Below are positions 1-12,047 of a stretch of 64,000 nt of DNA, in pieces; position 1 is the stretch's first letter, and the number at the start of each line of letters is the position of its first letter. The notes below the pieces were generated by a model. That model saw only the letters and a program-made list of their open reading frames with translations. It was not told where the DNA came from and made no database searches. Source of the DNA: Dothistroma septosporum. Its lineage: Eukaryota > Ascomycota > Dothideomycetes > Mycosphaerellales > Mycosphaerellaceae. A program made the translations under genes and the position numbers. The stretch is taken from positions 1,054,001 through 1,118,000 of the forward strand of contig NBZP02000034.1 in NCBI GenBank assembly GCA_002236755.2, written 5' to 3'.

Positions 1-1125
1 AAACGATTGATCCCGATCCCTTCGACGATGCTGTCGACTTGATGTCGGCGACGAGTGCCTTCCGCTTCGGTTGAGCTGAACATAACGCCATACTTGATCT
101 TGTTGTACAGGCCGGAGCCTTGTGGATCTGCGAGGACAACTTGCATCCCCGGGATCAGAGGTTTGAGAGCAAGAGCCACACCAGCGATGGTGCCGCCTGT
201 ACCGGCTCCTACTACGAACGCATCGAGCTTGCCGCTGGTCTGTTGATAGATTTCTGGTCCTGTGGTGTCTTGATGAGCAAGGTAGTTGGCTGTGTTCTCG
301 AACTGATCTGCGAAAAAGCCGCGGCCGGGCTGGTCAGGATCGTCGGTGTGTTCTTGAGCTCGTCGGCGGGCCATGTTGACGAATTGGTTCTGGTCGACTA
401 TGGAGGCGGGCCGGACTCTTTCGACGGTTGCGCCGAGTTTGAGGAGGAGGTCACTTTTTTCGATCGCGACGTCGTCGGGCATGCAGCTGGATAGTCTCAG
501 ACATGGTACAAGTGCTATGGAGTTTGTTGGCTACGTACATGTGTGCTCTATAGCCTCGTGCTCTTGCGACGGAGGCGAGTGAGATGCCAGTCGATCCTAC
601 AGTACCTTCATAGATCGTGTCGCCTCTATTGGGAATCAGAAGACCTTCCTCTTCTGCGTGATTTACCATCGACAGCGCGACTCTGTCCTTTGGCGAGTTG
701 CCCGCACCATTGAGGAACTCTGCTTTGGCGAGGATCTCGCAGCCAGTCTCATGGCTTAGTGAATTCAGCCGAATCAAGGGCGTGTTGCCAATAAGGCCTT
801 CGACACCGGTCGTGATCTCCTCCTCTCGCGACACCACAGGTCTTAGCTGATGAGGATTATGATTATCTTCTTGGTGCACAGACGACTTCCGGTTCGTGTG
901 GTCCTCTAAACGCACATAGTCGGGCTGTCCAGGCAGTGGATGAGGCACGCCGCCACGAAACTGTCGCAATCGCCTCCGATATGCCAACTCCAAGTCCGGG
1001 TACAAATCCTTGAAGGCCAGTGTGAGGATAATGCCGACAAGAAAGCCACCAGTTCCGGTGAGCTTCCCTCTGTTGTCGGTGATGCTTTCCCAGACGCGCT
1101 GCGATGCGTCAAGAAACCAGCCCAT
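1..1125 (-). CDS. Cysteine synthase, membrane-anchored (3' end outside window)
   Basis: PLP-dependent cysteine synthase / O-acetylserine sulfhydrylase of the fold-type II family. It makes cysteine from an activated serine and sulfide. The first ATG at 1125 gives a short leader and a hydrophobic segment at about residues 24-38, followed by a basic stretch. That arrangement matches the fungal form tethered to a membrane (the yeast Mcy1 type, mitochondrial outer membrane). The substrate-loop motif NTPLIRLN lies at about 114-121 and the PLP lysine is K146 in the SPKDR motif. Exon 1 is 1125-539. A 52-nt GT-AG intron is at 538-487. Exon 2 starts at 486, runs off the left edge and still contains the glycine-rich GAGTGGT phosphate-binding loop. 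The frame is kept across the intron. An upstream in-frame GTG at 1137 is not needed. It diverges from the next gene, with about 275 bp between the start codons. Confidence 0.88.
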
Positions 1126-1401
1126 ATTCCAAATCACCGCCTTGCCACCCGCTCCGTGCTATGATGTCTGACCTGGAAGGAAGGGCGAACGTCACGCGGA
1201 CGCAGCCGGAAGAGTTCGCAGGCGATATGTCGGATGGTGCAAGCGAAGCGTCGGGTGCAAAGATGACAGATAATGTTGACGAATTTGAGCTTTTGATGTT
1301 CAGATCCCTGAGATGAGGTGCCCTTGCAGGTGGGCTTGCGCGTGGGCTCCTTGAAGTTTGACGCACGCTAACGCGAGGGAGCTGTGGAGCTTTCACCTCC
1401 G

Positions 1402-2964
1402 ATGCAAGTCCGCAGACTCCAGCGAACGTCAAGTGCGGGTTTGGGTCAATGCCAACGAATGCGCCTCGCCTGTATGGAATGCCCGGCCGTGAATCGTCTG
1501 TTCCGACGGCTGGCCACACATCGCTTCTGTCATGAGGGACCATCGACATGCGCGCCGGTGGCGCGGGCCCAATGGCGGCACCAGAGCACGCGCACACTTC
1601 CATCCGGGAAGAAAGTGAAGACAACGGTGGAGAGCTCATGGCAGCAGAGAACCGATCACTTCCCCAGTGACAAGGCTGAGGAATTCAAGAGATATCCCAA
1701 CGTCACATCAGATCAGCTGCGATTGAGGAGGGAGAGGCCGCGGCGGGTGAAGATGCTTCTGCGGGACTTCATCGAAGACAGTCTGTACAACCCGCACTAC
1801 GGCTACTTCAGCAAGAATGTGACCATCTTCTCTCCCGGCGCACCCTTTGACTTCAACAAATTGCGAGACGAGCCGGAGTTTTACAAGTTGCTGGGCGAGA
1901 GATACACACAATTCGAGGATAAGCTGGATGAGAAGGAGTACAACGAGGCGCGGCAGCTATGGCATACACCCACGGAACTGTTCAGGCCTTACTATGGGGA
2001 GGCGATAGCGAGGTATATGGTGGCCAACTACAAGCTGACCTTGTATCCATACCACGATTTGGTGATCTACGAGATGGGAGCTGGAAACGGAACTCTCATG
2101 CTGAACATTCTGGACTACATTCGGTATACAGACCCTGAAGTCTATGCCCGAACCAAGTTTCGCATCATCGAAGTGTCCTCAGCATTAGCTTCTTTACAAG
2201 CTCAAAAGATACAGGCCACGGCATCGAGCAGAGGTCACCACGACAAGGTCGAGATCATCAATAAGTCAGTCTTTGACTGGGACCTCTACGTTCCGACGCC
2301 ATGCTTCTTCCTGGCTATGGAAGTCTTCGACAACTTTGCACACGACGTGTTACGCTACGATCCATTCACGGAAGAGGTCATGCAAGGCTCCGTCCTCATC
2401 GACAGCGAAGGTGACTTCTACGAGTTCTACAGCAGGACACTGGATCCCGTCGCCGCTCGCTTCCTGCGTGTCAGAGATGCGGCCTGCCAGGATCGACAGT
2501 ATCCTCACCCACTCCGACAGTCGAAGATCCTTCGGTCGATACGGCATCGCCTCCCACTGGCGCCGAACCTGACCCAACCCGAGTACATCCCGACACGGTT
2601 GATGCAATTCTTCCAGATCCTATCAACGAAGTTCCCAGCACATCGGCTGATCACGTCAGACTTCCACAGCTTACCTCAAGCCGTCGATGGGTACAATGCG
2701 CCGGTTGTGCAAACACGATATCAACGACGAACTGTGCCAGTGCGGACACCTCTTGTCCAGCAAGGCTACTTTGACGTTCTGTTCCCGACAGACTTTGGCG
2801 TCATGGAGGATATCTACCGTGCTGTAACAGGACGCTTGACCAGGGTGATGACTCACGAAGACTTCTTCCAGCGATGGGCCTATGTGGAGGACACGCAGAT
2901 GAGGAGCGGCGAGAATGCATTGTTGAGCTGGTATAAGAATGCCAGTGTGATGCTGACTGTGTAG
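1402..2964 (+). CDS. NDUFAF7/MidA-type mitochondrial methyltransferase
   Basis: Single-exon gene of about 520 residues in the MidA/NDUFAF7 (DUF185, SAM-dependent methyltransferase) family. In the studied members the enzyme dimethylates an arginine of a complex I subunit early in assembly, in the mitochondrial matrix. The visible evidence is the SAM-binding glycine motif (YEMGAGNGTL) near the middle of the protein, preceded by the family's N-terminal region (LLRDFIEDSLYNPHYGYFS). The first 60 or so residues are rich in Arg and Ser and low in acidic residues, as in a mitochondrial presequence. The earliest ATG is at 1402. In-frame ATGs at 1459 and 1474 would also give a presequence, so the exact start is open. 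Fungal copies form a more divergent group than animal NDUFAF7, so substrate assignment is inference. Confidence 0.83.
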   Translation: MQVRRLQRTSSAGLGQCQRMRLACMECPAVNRLFRRLATHRFCHEGPSTCAPVARAQWRHQSTRTLPSGKKVKTTVESSWQQRTDHFPSDKAEEFKRYPNVTSDQLRLRRERPRRVKMLLRDFIEDSLYNPHYGYFSKNVTIFSPGAPFDFNKLRDEPEFYKLLGERYTQFEDKLDEKEYNEARQLWHTPTELFRPYYGEAIARYMVANYKLTLYPYHDLVIYEMGAGNGTLMLNILDYIRYTDPEVYARTKFRIIEVSSALASLQAQKIQATASSRGHHDKVEIINKSVFDWDLYVPTPCFFLAMEVFDNFAHDVLRYDPFTEEVMQGSVLIDSEGDFYEFYSRTLDPVAARFLRVRDAACQDRQYPHPLRQSKILRSIRHRLPLAPNLTQPEYIPTRLMQFFQILSTKFPAHRLITSDFHSLPQAVDGYNAPVVQTRYQRRTVPVRTPLVQQGYFDVLFPTDFGVMEDIYRAVTGRLTRVMTHEDFFQRWAYVEDTQMRSGENALLSWYKNASVMLTV

Positions 2965-3591
2965 AGAAGGGAAAAAAGGATGCTGTAAGCAAATGCAGAC
3001 TCGTCTCGCGACAATCGCACAGAGCCAGGCTACATGGCTGGTAGATCAAAGGCAGGATGCTCAAGCCTATCAGCAGCGAATCAAAAGTCTGTCAAGCGCA
3101 CTACAAATAGAGGCAAGTCTTACCTACCATGAAGTCGGACCAAGCCTTCTCCTCCGCCGTCTCACCCGCGACAATGTAGATCTTCCAGGATGCCCACAAA
3201 GTGGACCTGATCTGCACTGTGTCATTGAAGTTCACTCAAGCCTTTGACAGTGCCGTCACATCCGTGTATAAGAATATCTATAGGAAAATCCCTCGCGAAG
3301 CGGACCTGCGTTGCATGGTGCATGGCAAATAAGCACTGCTTCTTTGCTGCGACCTCTGGAGCGTTGTGCGCTTGCAGCAAAATCAGCCTCGAATCGTCGA
3401 GACTTAGTAGAGGTACGGCAATGAAGTCGCCGAGATATCCCGGTTTATCCGCGTGCGTGTAACGCTAGCGATCGTCCAAGATCTGCTTCATGACCATTCC
3501 CTTATGGTCTCAGGACCAAGCAAGGTATCAAGCTATATATTGGTAAGCCCAGGCTTCCGTCTATCGAAGAAGCATGACTTGCTACTCAACA
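2965..3591. other. Intergenic, no gene seen
   Basis: The 3' flank of the methyltransferase gene and the 5' flank of the tRNA gene. Only short overlapping open frames without family resemblance are present. Confidence 0.6.
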
Positions 3592-3680
3592 GCATTGGTG
3601 GTTTAGTGGTAAAATTAGCCGTTGCCATCGCAGTCTCCTGCTTTGTCGGCTAGCCCCGGGTTCGATTCCCGGCCGATGCA
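3592..3680 (+). tRNA. tRNA-Gly (anticodon GCC) with an 18-nt intron
   Basis: The full cloverleaf can be drawn by hand. The acceptor stem 3592-3598 pairs with 3673-3679, with one G-T wobble. The D arm begins at 3601. The anticodon stem 3617-3621 pairs with 3647-3651. The T arm is CCGGG-TTCGATT-CCCGG, with discriminator A at 3680. The anticodon GCC is at 3624-3626. Between the nucleotide 3' of the anticodon (3627) and the next loop base (3646) sit 18 extra nucleotides, 3628-3645, the standard position for a nuclear tRNA intron. Removing them leaves 71 nt, normal for tRNA-Gly. Confidence 0.95.
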
Positions 3681-3683
3681 GTC

Positions 3684-3688
3684 TTTTT
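3684..3688 (+). terminator. RNA polymerase III terminator of tRNA-Gly
   Basis: A run of five T residues starts 4 nt after the discriminator base, the usual Pol III stop. Confidence 0.85.
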
Positions 3689-6600
3689 GCAGTTCTGCTG
3701 CTGGAACGGACGCCAGCGAGGTGTAGGAGAATGTTGTGAAAGTGCAGAAGGATGGGGGAAGGCGCATGGCCAAGACTTCATGTCAGCCAGGCACACGACC
3801 TCGTCAACGATCTCAAGCTCGCCAAGACAACAACGTGTAACAGGGTAACTTCCTTTTGACTCAGTATCAGCTGCTTCAGGTCCTGTACTAAAGGAGTTGT
3901 TGAAGGAATGATATATGTAAACTCGTGACAATTGAAGCTGGAGTCTTGGCGATATGCTGAATTTCCCTCGGTGAACTTTTGACACAATGCAAGACCTCAC
4001 AAGGCTGTCCTACCAGCAAGATCGGCGGGGACTGTAGAATGTCGACAAGTGGTATAGGTCCGTACACTTCGTCGGGGCCTAGAAGAGCTTAAATATGCTG
4101 ACAGAACCCGATCCGTCTCCTTTTCAAAGTCCGGTTGTGGCGACTTGGAGTGAACCGTCGATCACTTAGGAGCCGCAACCAGGCATCCGGAAAGCCACGA
4201 TTGTTGAAAACATAGATATGTCGCAAAGCTTCCCTGGTCTGCTTGGTGATAGTGACACTGGAAGATATGGAGCTGCATCCAGCACCGAGCCACGTCGTGG
4301 TCTCTGGCCCAGCGACAAGGTACACGATGGGTCCTGCAATGCAACACTACCTGGATCAGATCAACACCCTGATCTCAAGTTGTGGGCGACGACGTGTATA
4401 GGACCCGCATGTACCGTGAGGGTCGTTCACATGGATCCTGCTGTTCGAGCGGGATGAAGATAAAGGAGAGGCCTCGAGCTTGGAGTTCGAAAAGGATAGC
4501 GTTATTTCACTGTCTGCAAACAGCAGTTGCTCGGCATGCATTCGCAATCTGTCGTTCGCATGTGGCGGCTCTTGGCGCTGGACAAGGCAGGCCACCAAGC
4601 CCGCCTGCCTGATTGTAAAAGTGCACTTCCGCATCTTGAAGAAGCGACTATATTGATTGTGCATCCACATAGGGTGCTATAGAAGGGGGTTCAGCGTCAC
4701 GTGCACGTTCCATCATGTCCATTGTCGTTCGGCTTGAATCTGAATTCGCCCTTGATCGTAAACAACGTTGTCCGACGCCCGAGGAAGCGGCATGCCGCGC
4801 TTTGCGTCTGCCGAGGACCGACTGGCGCTCTCCACCTTCACAGTGCTATCTTACTTATGGTGCGGCTCGTGCACCGAATATAAGTATGTTTGTGCGATTT
4901 ACGACGGCTGGCGCAAGCCATCCGCATGTGACCCTCGAAGAAGACATCGACGATCGGCTCATTAGAGTGACCATTTGAACATGCGTAGAAGAGTAAATAC
5001 AGTTTTTCACGACAGCTGGAAAGACGCAAAGGTTGCTGTAATAGCATTTGATTACTCTTAGCACGGTACAAATCATCATAGGCTCCATGAATCGTTGTGG
5101 ATTGCTGGCACGTGTCGCGGTTGCTGTTCAAGGCAAGAGAATGGCAATTTTGTCGAGCAAGGACCGTGCGTGTAGATGAACGGCAATGTTCCTTTAGCTG
5201 CATCCGAGTCGTAAGCCTGTCGCAATTCAAGTCTTGTGCATGCGCCAAATCCGATAGTACCTTCAAGGTTCTCCAAGAGGCTCCACCAGCGAGAAGCCGG
5301 CATACGGCTCTGGCTTGAGGCTGATAGCTGCAAGCCTCGCAAGCCCACAGGCGCGACCACTTCGTAGCATCAGGAACGTCAGAGCCGCGTTTCAATAATC
5401 AGGTCCGAGAGAAAATGCCCGCATCTGCCATCATCTCCGCAGCCATGCTGCAGGTAGAGTTGCTTGTAAACACAATCGCCGGCATAGTCAGCGAATAGTG
5501 AAACAGTAGGCATCGATTCGTCGTTGACAATGTCACATCGGGTAGTTGCAGCGCATATCCCTTGTCGTCCGCAGAAGAACTTTAGAGTTGACACTACGCA
5601 TAAGCATAAGGTCTGTGGCTGGCTCCTGTGCTTTTTGGCGTGAGAGTCTACCTTGGCAGGCCGGAAGAGTGATGCCGAAGGATTGGAGTTATTCGCGCTG
5701 GCGTACGCCGTGGCTTGATGGTGGAGGAGCCAGGTAGGGCGTGACTGGTTCTCCCGCAACCACTGAAGCAAGTGGCGCGCTACCTCGACGAAGCAGGTGA
5801 GCCACTGCGAGGAGAGAACATGCAGCCGAGGTGTCAGACGGTGCTGGAAAGGGACCTACGTCGGACGAAACACCAAGGAAACACACTGTGCAGGCTGCGC
5901 GAGTTAGAAAGTCATGACTCCAAACAAACAGCAAAGTAGTTTCTGGGCCGAGCAAGCAGGGTGCAATTGTCAGTTGGGCAGGAGGACATATCTTGTTGCG
6001 ACCTGGTGAGCTAGCGACGTCGCTGTCGGCTTGCGAATAGCTTCGGCTTTCACTCGCTTGTGAGGGCGTGACCCACAGTCCGCTGGAGACGAGGAGCGAA
6101 TGGCTGCGCGCCGACGAAAGGCCCCAGATTGCGCCCGTTGCGAGGCGGCTGAGGAGGCAGTGCGCGGATGCGCGGGTGCGCGGGTGCGTTCGAGTGGCCG
6201 CTGCAAACACCCGCAGAAGCCTGCTGTCGCTGTCCGGTAAATGAAAGCAGCTATATCCGGTAGCAACGTGACGGTCAGATTGGGTGCTACAGAGACCAGC
6301 GATTTTGCCGGTGCGTTGAGAGAGAAATAAGCGTCACGAGCAATCTTGCAGTCGGAAGGTCCACGACTTCACATACCAGCAGGTATGGTGCGTCGAGCGT
6401 GTAGAGGACCCCGTCTGCTCGGGTACCCGTCATCCGGGAGGGTGCGAAGGCTAAACGCACGGGATGGCGATCTGTTTGGCGGGCAGCACGAGACTGGATG
6501 CAGTAGTAGTAGTGAGTGCGGCGCGGTGTCATATGGCGGCTGAGGGGACATGTGGAGGCTCAGGGAGGCAGCGCGCGATCATTCGTGAGATTCGACCAGG

Positions 6601-7658
6601 TTGGGTGCGTTCGCGCTGGCGCTGCTCGTGTGGTGGCTTTTGCAGCTTCACCAGCAGCAGCAACGACAGCGCCCAGTCATACGTCCATCATCGCGGCGAG
6701 ATGGCCGAAGAATCAACAACAAATGGCTGCAGTGCAGTGGCGGGAGAAGGGCAGATTCCGGGCGGAGAAGGGTGAAACATCCCTGGACTAATGACGCAGG
6801 GCCGCAGATTCAAAGTCGGGCAGTGGCGTCCGCTAGGCCAGGGTGCGATCGAGGAGCGATGCGAGCGGACTGTGCGCCAACGACCCTGCTTCTTGCTTGC
6901 CGGGATGCTGGAGGGGGGCCCCCGGGCATCCTGACCAGCTTCTGGAGGCTTGCCTCGAGCTTGCTCGGCTGGCGCTCCTCCACACAACAAGTAGAGTGAC
7001 GTTTTGGCACTACTCGAACTACATATCAAGAACGCAATTCCTCTCTCGGTAACAATCTGCAATATCTGCCCTCGATCCACAAAAGATTATCGCCTGCTTT
7101 ACACACAGCCCCCCAGCTCGAGCACGCGTTAGGCACTCGTTATTGTTGTTGCTTCGTCACACACTACCACAATACAACCCGCGAATCACTACGCAACGCA
7201 GCCGCCACCGCCCATCAAAGCGTCCAAACACTCGCAAACACTGTCGGCTCTGCAGACCCGCGTTAGGCATACCTGCACAGCTCGCCAGAGATCTTGAAAC
7301 ATTCCCGTCCCTCTCGACGGCTCTCAGCCCGGTCCTCTAGCTGCATAGGGGTTCCTCAGCTGTCCATTGACAGCCTTTGGCCGACCTCCAAGCACCACCG
7401 GTCTTCGTTGATCGGCAAACTGGCGTCCTGCGAGGCTCTCACCACTAGCTTGCTGGCCCTTCGGATACTCCCCGCCTCGAGGGACGGAGCACTTAAGCAC
7501 GCTGATCTCGCTCATCTTTGACACAGATCTGCTCTCCACGTTTCTGAAACTCATCCCCCAGCGTTGATCACCACACGCGTGGCATTGAATCTTCTACCGG
7601 ATCTTCCACTATCTACTGTCAACCTCGACCTCACCTTGCAACTCCGACATCGACCACA
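3689..7658. other. Gene-poor 4-kb stretch and flbC upstream region
   Basis: No gene can be supported here. Open frames are short, overlap on both strands and resemble nothing. One cysteine-containing minus-strand frame at 5379-5771 was considered and rejected. From about 7060 to 7658 the plus strand becomes pyrimidine-rich and lacks long frames. This looks like a long 5' leader and promoter for the developmental regulator that starts at 7659. No repeats or transposon ends were seen. Confidence 0.5.
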
Positions 7659-8821
7659 ATGGCAATGGCTGTTGATTCCCGCCAGCAACATCACCAGTTC
7701 AGCCCAATGGGCTACGATGCGATGAGATATCCTCACGCCCCGCAGTTCACGAACCCTTGGGTGTCTGGTCCGGCTCCTCAGAGCCAGCTGTACGCTACCG
7801 CCATGCCTCAGTCTTCTGCTGCTAGCGATGCGCGCTACGTCCAGGCATCCAATGTATCAACTGCGTATGCTGGTGGACTTCCCGCGACATCTGTCTCTTC
7901 AGGTATTCCTCAGATGGACCCAGCGCTTTTCGAACAGTCCGACTTACAATTAGCTCAAGATATGAGCGCACCTAGGCCATACGCTCCTTCGTATTCGTCT
8001 GCAGCATCAGCTGCTTCGACCTACGCGCCAACATCCGCTCCTCAGTACGTACCTGCATACGGGTATCAGGCCGACAGGAGATCTTCGCACCCGTCAGTAG
8101 CCTCCACCGCGTTCCAAGGCGACCCAGTAGCAGTTCAGCGGTATCGCCAAAGTTCATTGGTTGACGTCAACGACAGGATCTCCCACGCCTCAGAAGCTGA
8201 ACGACAACACTTCAGTGAGGCCCTTGACGCCAGCCGTGGCATGGTCGCCATGAGCCAGTCGGACATTACTCCAAGAAACATATATGGCTCTTCCAGCTCA
8301 GGTCGCGCATCGACAGACTCGTATGGCTTCCCATCGCACTCCTCGCACTCGTCGATCTCGTCGGCCAGCACATACCCAGCATATTACAACAGCTCAGTTA
8401 GCGAAGCATCAGTGGGAGACTACAGCTCCGCCAGTGAATCGGTTGATATCCCGTCGCGAACTCTGCCAAGGCCTGGAGCACTCATTAGCGGTGCCATGCC
8501 ACCCGCGCCGCAATCGATGATGGGACAGTTCAGCTCCAAGGTCTCTTCGAGTTCGCAGAAGAAGCACAAGTGCAAGATCTGCGACAAGCGGTTCACACGC
8601 CCAAGCTCGTTACAGACACACATGTACAGCCATACAGGCGAGAAGCGTAAGTCTAGGATTTCTGCATTGTCGAACGTGCAATCACTAATTACCCTTTAGC
8701 ATTTGCTTGTGAAATTGAGGGCTGTGGCCGACACTTTTCCGTCGTCTCCAACTTGCGCAGACACCGGAAGGTGCACAAAGGCGAGGGCCACGACCACCCG
8801 TCACCAGACGACGATGAATAA
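7659..8821 (+). CDS. flbC: FlbC-like C2H2 zinc-finger regulator of conidiation
   Basis: Predicted 369-residue transcription factor. Residues 1 to about 300 are low-complexity, rich in Ser, Ala, Tyr, Gln and Pro, as in an activation domain. The C-terminus holds two adjacent C2H2 fingers. The first begins HKCKICDKRF. The second has the variant C-x4-C spacing (CEIEGCGRHF) and ends RRHRKVH. This pair closely resembles the DNA-binding end of Aspergillus FlbC, which activates brlA during asexual development. The symbol rests on that resemblance from memory. Exon 1 is 7659-8646. A 53-nt intron, 8647-8699, splits the linker between the fingers and restores the GEKP linker when removed. Exon 2 is 8700-8821. 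The start has a good context (CACAATGGC). The long leader upstream suggests complex regulation. Confidence 0.8.
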
Positions 8822-10338
8822 ACGACAGAACAACAACTTTACCATGGACTGCTGTACAGTACGCGCAACAAGTCACTGCGCGTGGTCCCTGCTTGATTAG
8901 GCGTATTTGGACTTATTTTCAACGACAATCGCTTACTTCGACTTGATACCCCTTTCTTGCCGCAACGATGCTTGCCTGGTTAAATTTTGCATGGCGCTCA
9001 AGGCGTTTGGAGGATGCGTGGCCCAGATGGCATGCACTGATGAATTGTGTACGAAAACACCGGCTCTGGCTGGTATGCCAAGGGGAACCCAATTGAGAGG
9101 TTCGAATATGTACGACCGCTGCAAAAGTTCAGTGGCACAGTCGCTACCAGAGCGAACTGTACCATCATGCAGACAGTTAGGGTCAGCTCTGGAGACTAGT
9201 TACAATCAAACGATTACCACCATTTGTGATTATCTTGTCAACCCTTTTGGCCGTGATGGAGTCGTTCAATCCTGTCACCACACTCCCCGGTTGATGTCGA
9301 AAACGACCGCACGCCAACGCAGCCCAATCTCAGAGACTACAATGAGAAGCGTAAGTGGCTTGCAGATCTCCTCTCGCGCAAGGATGCCTAGCTGGCACTT
9401 GCCCTGCTTCCTTCTGCTTTGCGCCGAGAGCCAATCGATGCCCGGCTCGGCGCAGGGTTACACTGACCATACACGCAGCAGGATACGACATGACTGTTTC
9501 CTCTCTGGCGCCACTTCTGCGGTGCTAACAACGACTGCAGACTGCACCATGATTGGCTGCATGCATAGTAGCATGCATGAGTCGCGAGCGCGATGTTCCA
9601 TGACGGTGGGTTGGTGATTCGTGGCACAATTCGGCAGCACACGCGGGCGTGATCGTGGAAGCAACACGTGTGGAGAACATCATGAACTCATCCTGACCTT
9701 CGCGTGTGTTGCTGTGACATATGGAGATGGACTTCGGTGATTTGGGGTCGTCGGCGGGTCAATACCGACGATTGGCGGGGCAGTCTATCATGCATCCTCA
9801 TACAGACTTGAAGAGTACAAGAACTATTCTCATACCATGTCAGTAGATATCCCACTCAGCAGGAGGGACAAGGGCAAGTTCGCAAACCAGCAGACCCTGA
9901 GGCAACAGGTGTTTCGCTCGGCGCTGGGACTGCCCCGGGCACATGACAACCTTCCGGGGCACTGGTGCGGGTCGTGGTGGAGGGGCGTATGTGAGGAGGA
10001 AGAATATGACTGCCGATGACGTTTCATCATTGCGATACCATGCGGCTACATGTACGAAGCTAGCACTACAGCTGGTCTGCGGCAAGCGATCGCGACATTA
10101 GCGAGACGTCTCCGTCACAGACCACATCATCATCATCAGAATCATCATCAGACATGGGACGCCCGCCTCCGACGCCATGACTTGAACGTCGACATCGAGC
10201 AGCCACTACCCACCAGTGTCCTAGCTGTGCGAGCAAATAGGGTCCTCGCATGCCACGTCGCGCCTTGGTGGAGCTTCAGGTCATTATTCAGTACATGGAC
10301 CTTCCCCACCCTCCGTCGCTACGTCGCCGACCGGACCC
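8822..10338. other. Intergenic, no supported gene
   Basis: Downstream of flbC on one side and downstream of the UDP-glucose dehydratase on the other. A 236-codon plus frame at 8907-9617 lacks domain-like or biased composition and is judged chance. A short CAT-rich run lies at about 10125-10152. Confidence 0.5.
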
Positions 10339-11822
10339 CTACTCTTCCTCCAACACACTCGCTTTACGCTTCTTTGGCACACCATTCATCGCCTTCACAC
10401 CATTGGCGATCGGGTCATACAGCCTGCCGTTACCGCTGCCCAAGGGTGCAGCATCTTCAGCTCCGACGTTGGCTTGCAGGCTGCGCTTGTTCGGCGTGGA
10501 ATCGTTGCCATCGCCTGCCACATCAAGGCTGTTCTCTTGCTTGTTCACAACCGGGAACGGACTCAGGATACTCTCGATGTCGCCCCACCACCCGGAATAC
10601 TTCCCGTACCAATCGACACAAACTCTCAGGCCTTCCTCGAAGCCGACCTTTTGCACCCAGCCCAAATGTCTCAGCTTGGAACCATCTACCGGGTAACGAA
10701 GATCATTGAAGGGGCGGTCTTTGGTATACTGAATCATACCCTGGGTGTCGCTCACTCCGAACGTGGATAGCAGTGTTTCAGCCAGCTCCAGATTCGAGAT
10801 CTCCTTGCGTGAGTCGACATTGTAGACCTGCCCGATCTGCCCCTTGTGCAGAATCGTGTCGAAAGCGTCGGCAGCGTCTCCGGCATAGAGGTAATGTCTG
10901 GTGTTCTGGCCGTCTCCATGGATATACAGCGGACGTTCCCGCTGCAGGAGACTGATGAACTTCGGAATAATTTCTGTGCGTCGTCAGTTTGGGCTTCGAC
11001 AATGGTTTGGACCTCAATACGAACTCTCAGGGAACTGGTGCGGACCATAGACGTTGTTGAGGCGAATCATCACGACCGGCAACCGGAAGCTATGGACGTA
11101 GGCCGTCACGTACATCTCTGCCGCTGCTTTGCTTGCAGAGTATGGGTTCGTGGGAGCTAGCACACTGTGCTCGGCCAGGCCAGCTGCATCCGCCGCGGCT
11201 CCGCCATAGACCTGTGATCGGTGAGCATGCGTCTCGATCGTGTCCTTCACAACATCATACCTCGTCTGTTGATATGTGGTAGAACCGCTTGATTGTTCCA
11301 ACTTCTTTCGCACTTTCCAGCAAGACGTGCGTTCCATACACGTTGTTCATTGTGAAAGCATACGAGTTGCCGAAACTTAGATCAACGTGCGATTGCGCAG
11401 CTAGATGGAAGACAGTATCGATGTCGTACTTGCGCAGACAGCTCAGCACATCAGCCGGTTTCGTCAGCTCTCCGTGGAAGAACTTGAAGTTCGGTCGATC
11501 CGCCAGCATGCGAGAGTTATTGAGCGAGCTGCAGTAATCGAGCTTGTCAAAGCAGACGACGTTGTAGTTGTCTGGGTATTTCGTCACCAGATGCCGCACA
11601 AGCCAGGACGCGATAAAGCCCTCGCCGCCCGTTACCATGATGTTCCTCACGTCTGGCAATGGCTCGAAGGACCCGCGGCCTGTAAGGAGCGGCGCATCTC
11701 TCCATATACCGTCATCTGCGAAGAAGCGAGAGTCGAGACTACCTGCACGAGCGATCAGGAAAAGCTGCGGTACTAATGCGCAGTGACTTACCACCTGCAG
11801 CCCAGGCTCCGTCTGCCGCCAT
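10339..11822 (-). CDS. UDP-glucose 4,6-dehydratase (NDP-sugar dehydratase)
   Basis: Extended short-chain dehydrogenase of the RmlB/RHM group, 444 residues predicted. It would convert UDP-glucose to UDP-4-keto-6-deoxyglucose, the first step to UDP-rhamnose in fungi (the Botrytis bcdh type). The NAD motif GGEGFIAS is at about 49-56, the catalytic Thr-Asp-Glu at 169-171, and the Tyr-x3-Lys pair at Y195/K199. Exons are 11822-11792, 11742-11261, 11211-11025 and 10973-10339. The introns are 49, 49 and 51 nt, all GT-AG and phase-consistent. The tiny first exon is supported because it restores the frame and a sensible N-terminus. After the core fold there is a basic, Ser/Lys-rich tail of about 60 residues ending near a KKRK motif. 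Start-to-start distance to the transporter gene is 225 bp. The dTDP-specific alternative is less likely in a fungus. Confidence 0.9.
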
Positions 11823-12047
11823 TTCGAGTCGAGAGTTTGAGTGATTGACACGTCTGCGGACGCGATTGCGGCAGAGGCTTTATTGTGTAGGCGGTCAAAC
11901 GATGGCTGCAAGGGAGCATTGTAACCATTCTTGGGCCCCCGGGAATGTGTAAGACGCGTAGGACGTCACACAAAGTACTACGTTATCTACAGCTTGGAGC
12001 CTAGAGGCGGTCCAGGTGGTCGTTCCATCGACTGATCATTGTGCACG
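11823..12047. promoter_or_regulatory. Shared divergent promoter of the UDP-rhamnose locus
   Basis: Only 225 bp separate the start codons of the dehydratase (minus) and the sugar transporter (plus), so they probably share control elements. It contains a CRE-like core GACGTCAC at about 11962-11969 and an MluI-type ACGCGT at 11954-11959. Whether either works is unknown. Confidence 0.45.

Noticed and set aside
5379..5771. Possible small cysteine-containing (effector-like) protein on the minus strand
   Set aside because: No signal peptide at the frame start, and the Cys-containing part is only about 60 codons. No supporting splice was found.
9560..9590. Inverted GCATGCAT repeats as a possible regulatory or mobile-element end
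   Set aside because: Short, without target duplication or an adjacent transposase; likely chance.
8907..9617. 236-codon plus-strand open frame
   Set aside because: Lies in the 3' flank of flbC, has no domain or composition typical of a protein, and no splice or start support.
10050..10709. 219-codon plus-strand frame
   Set aside because: Largely antisense to the last exon of the UDP-glucose dehydratase; Thr/Pro/Arg-rich shadow composition.
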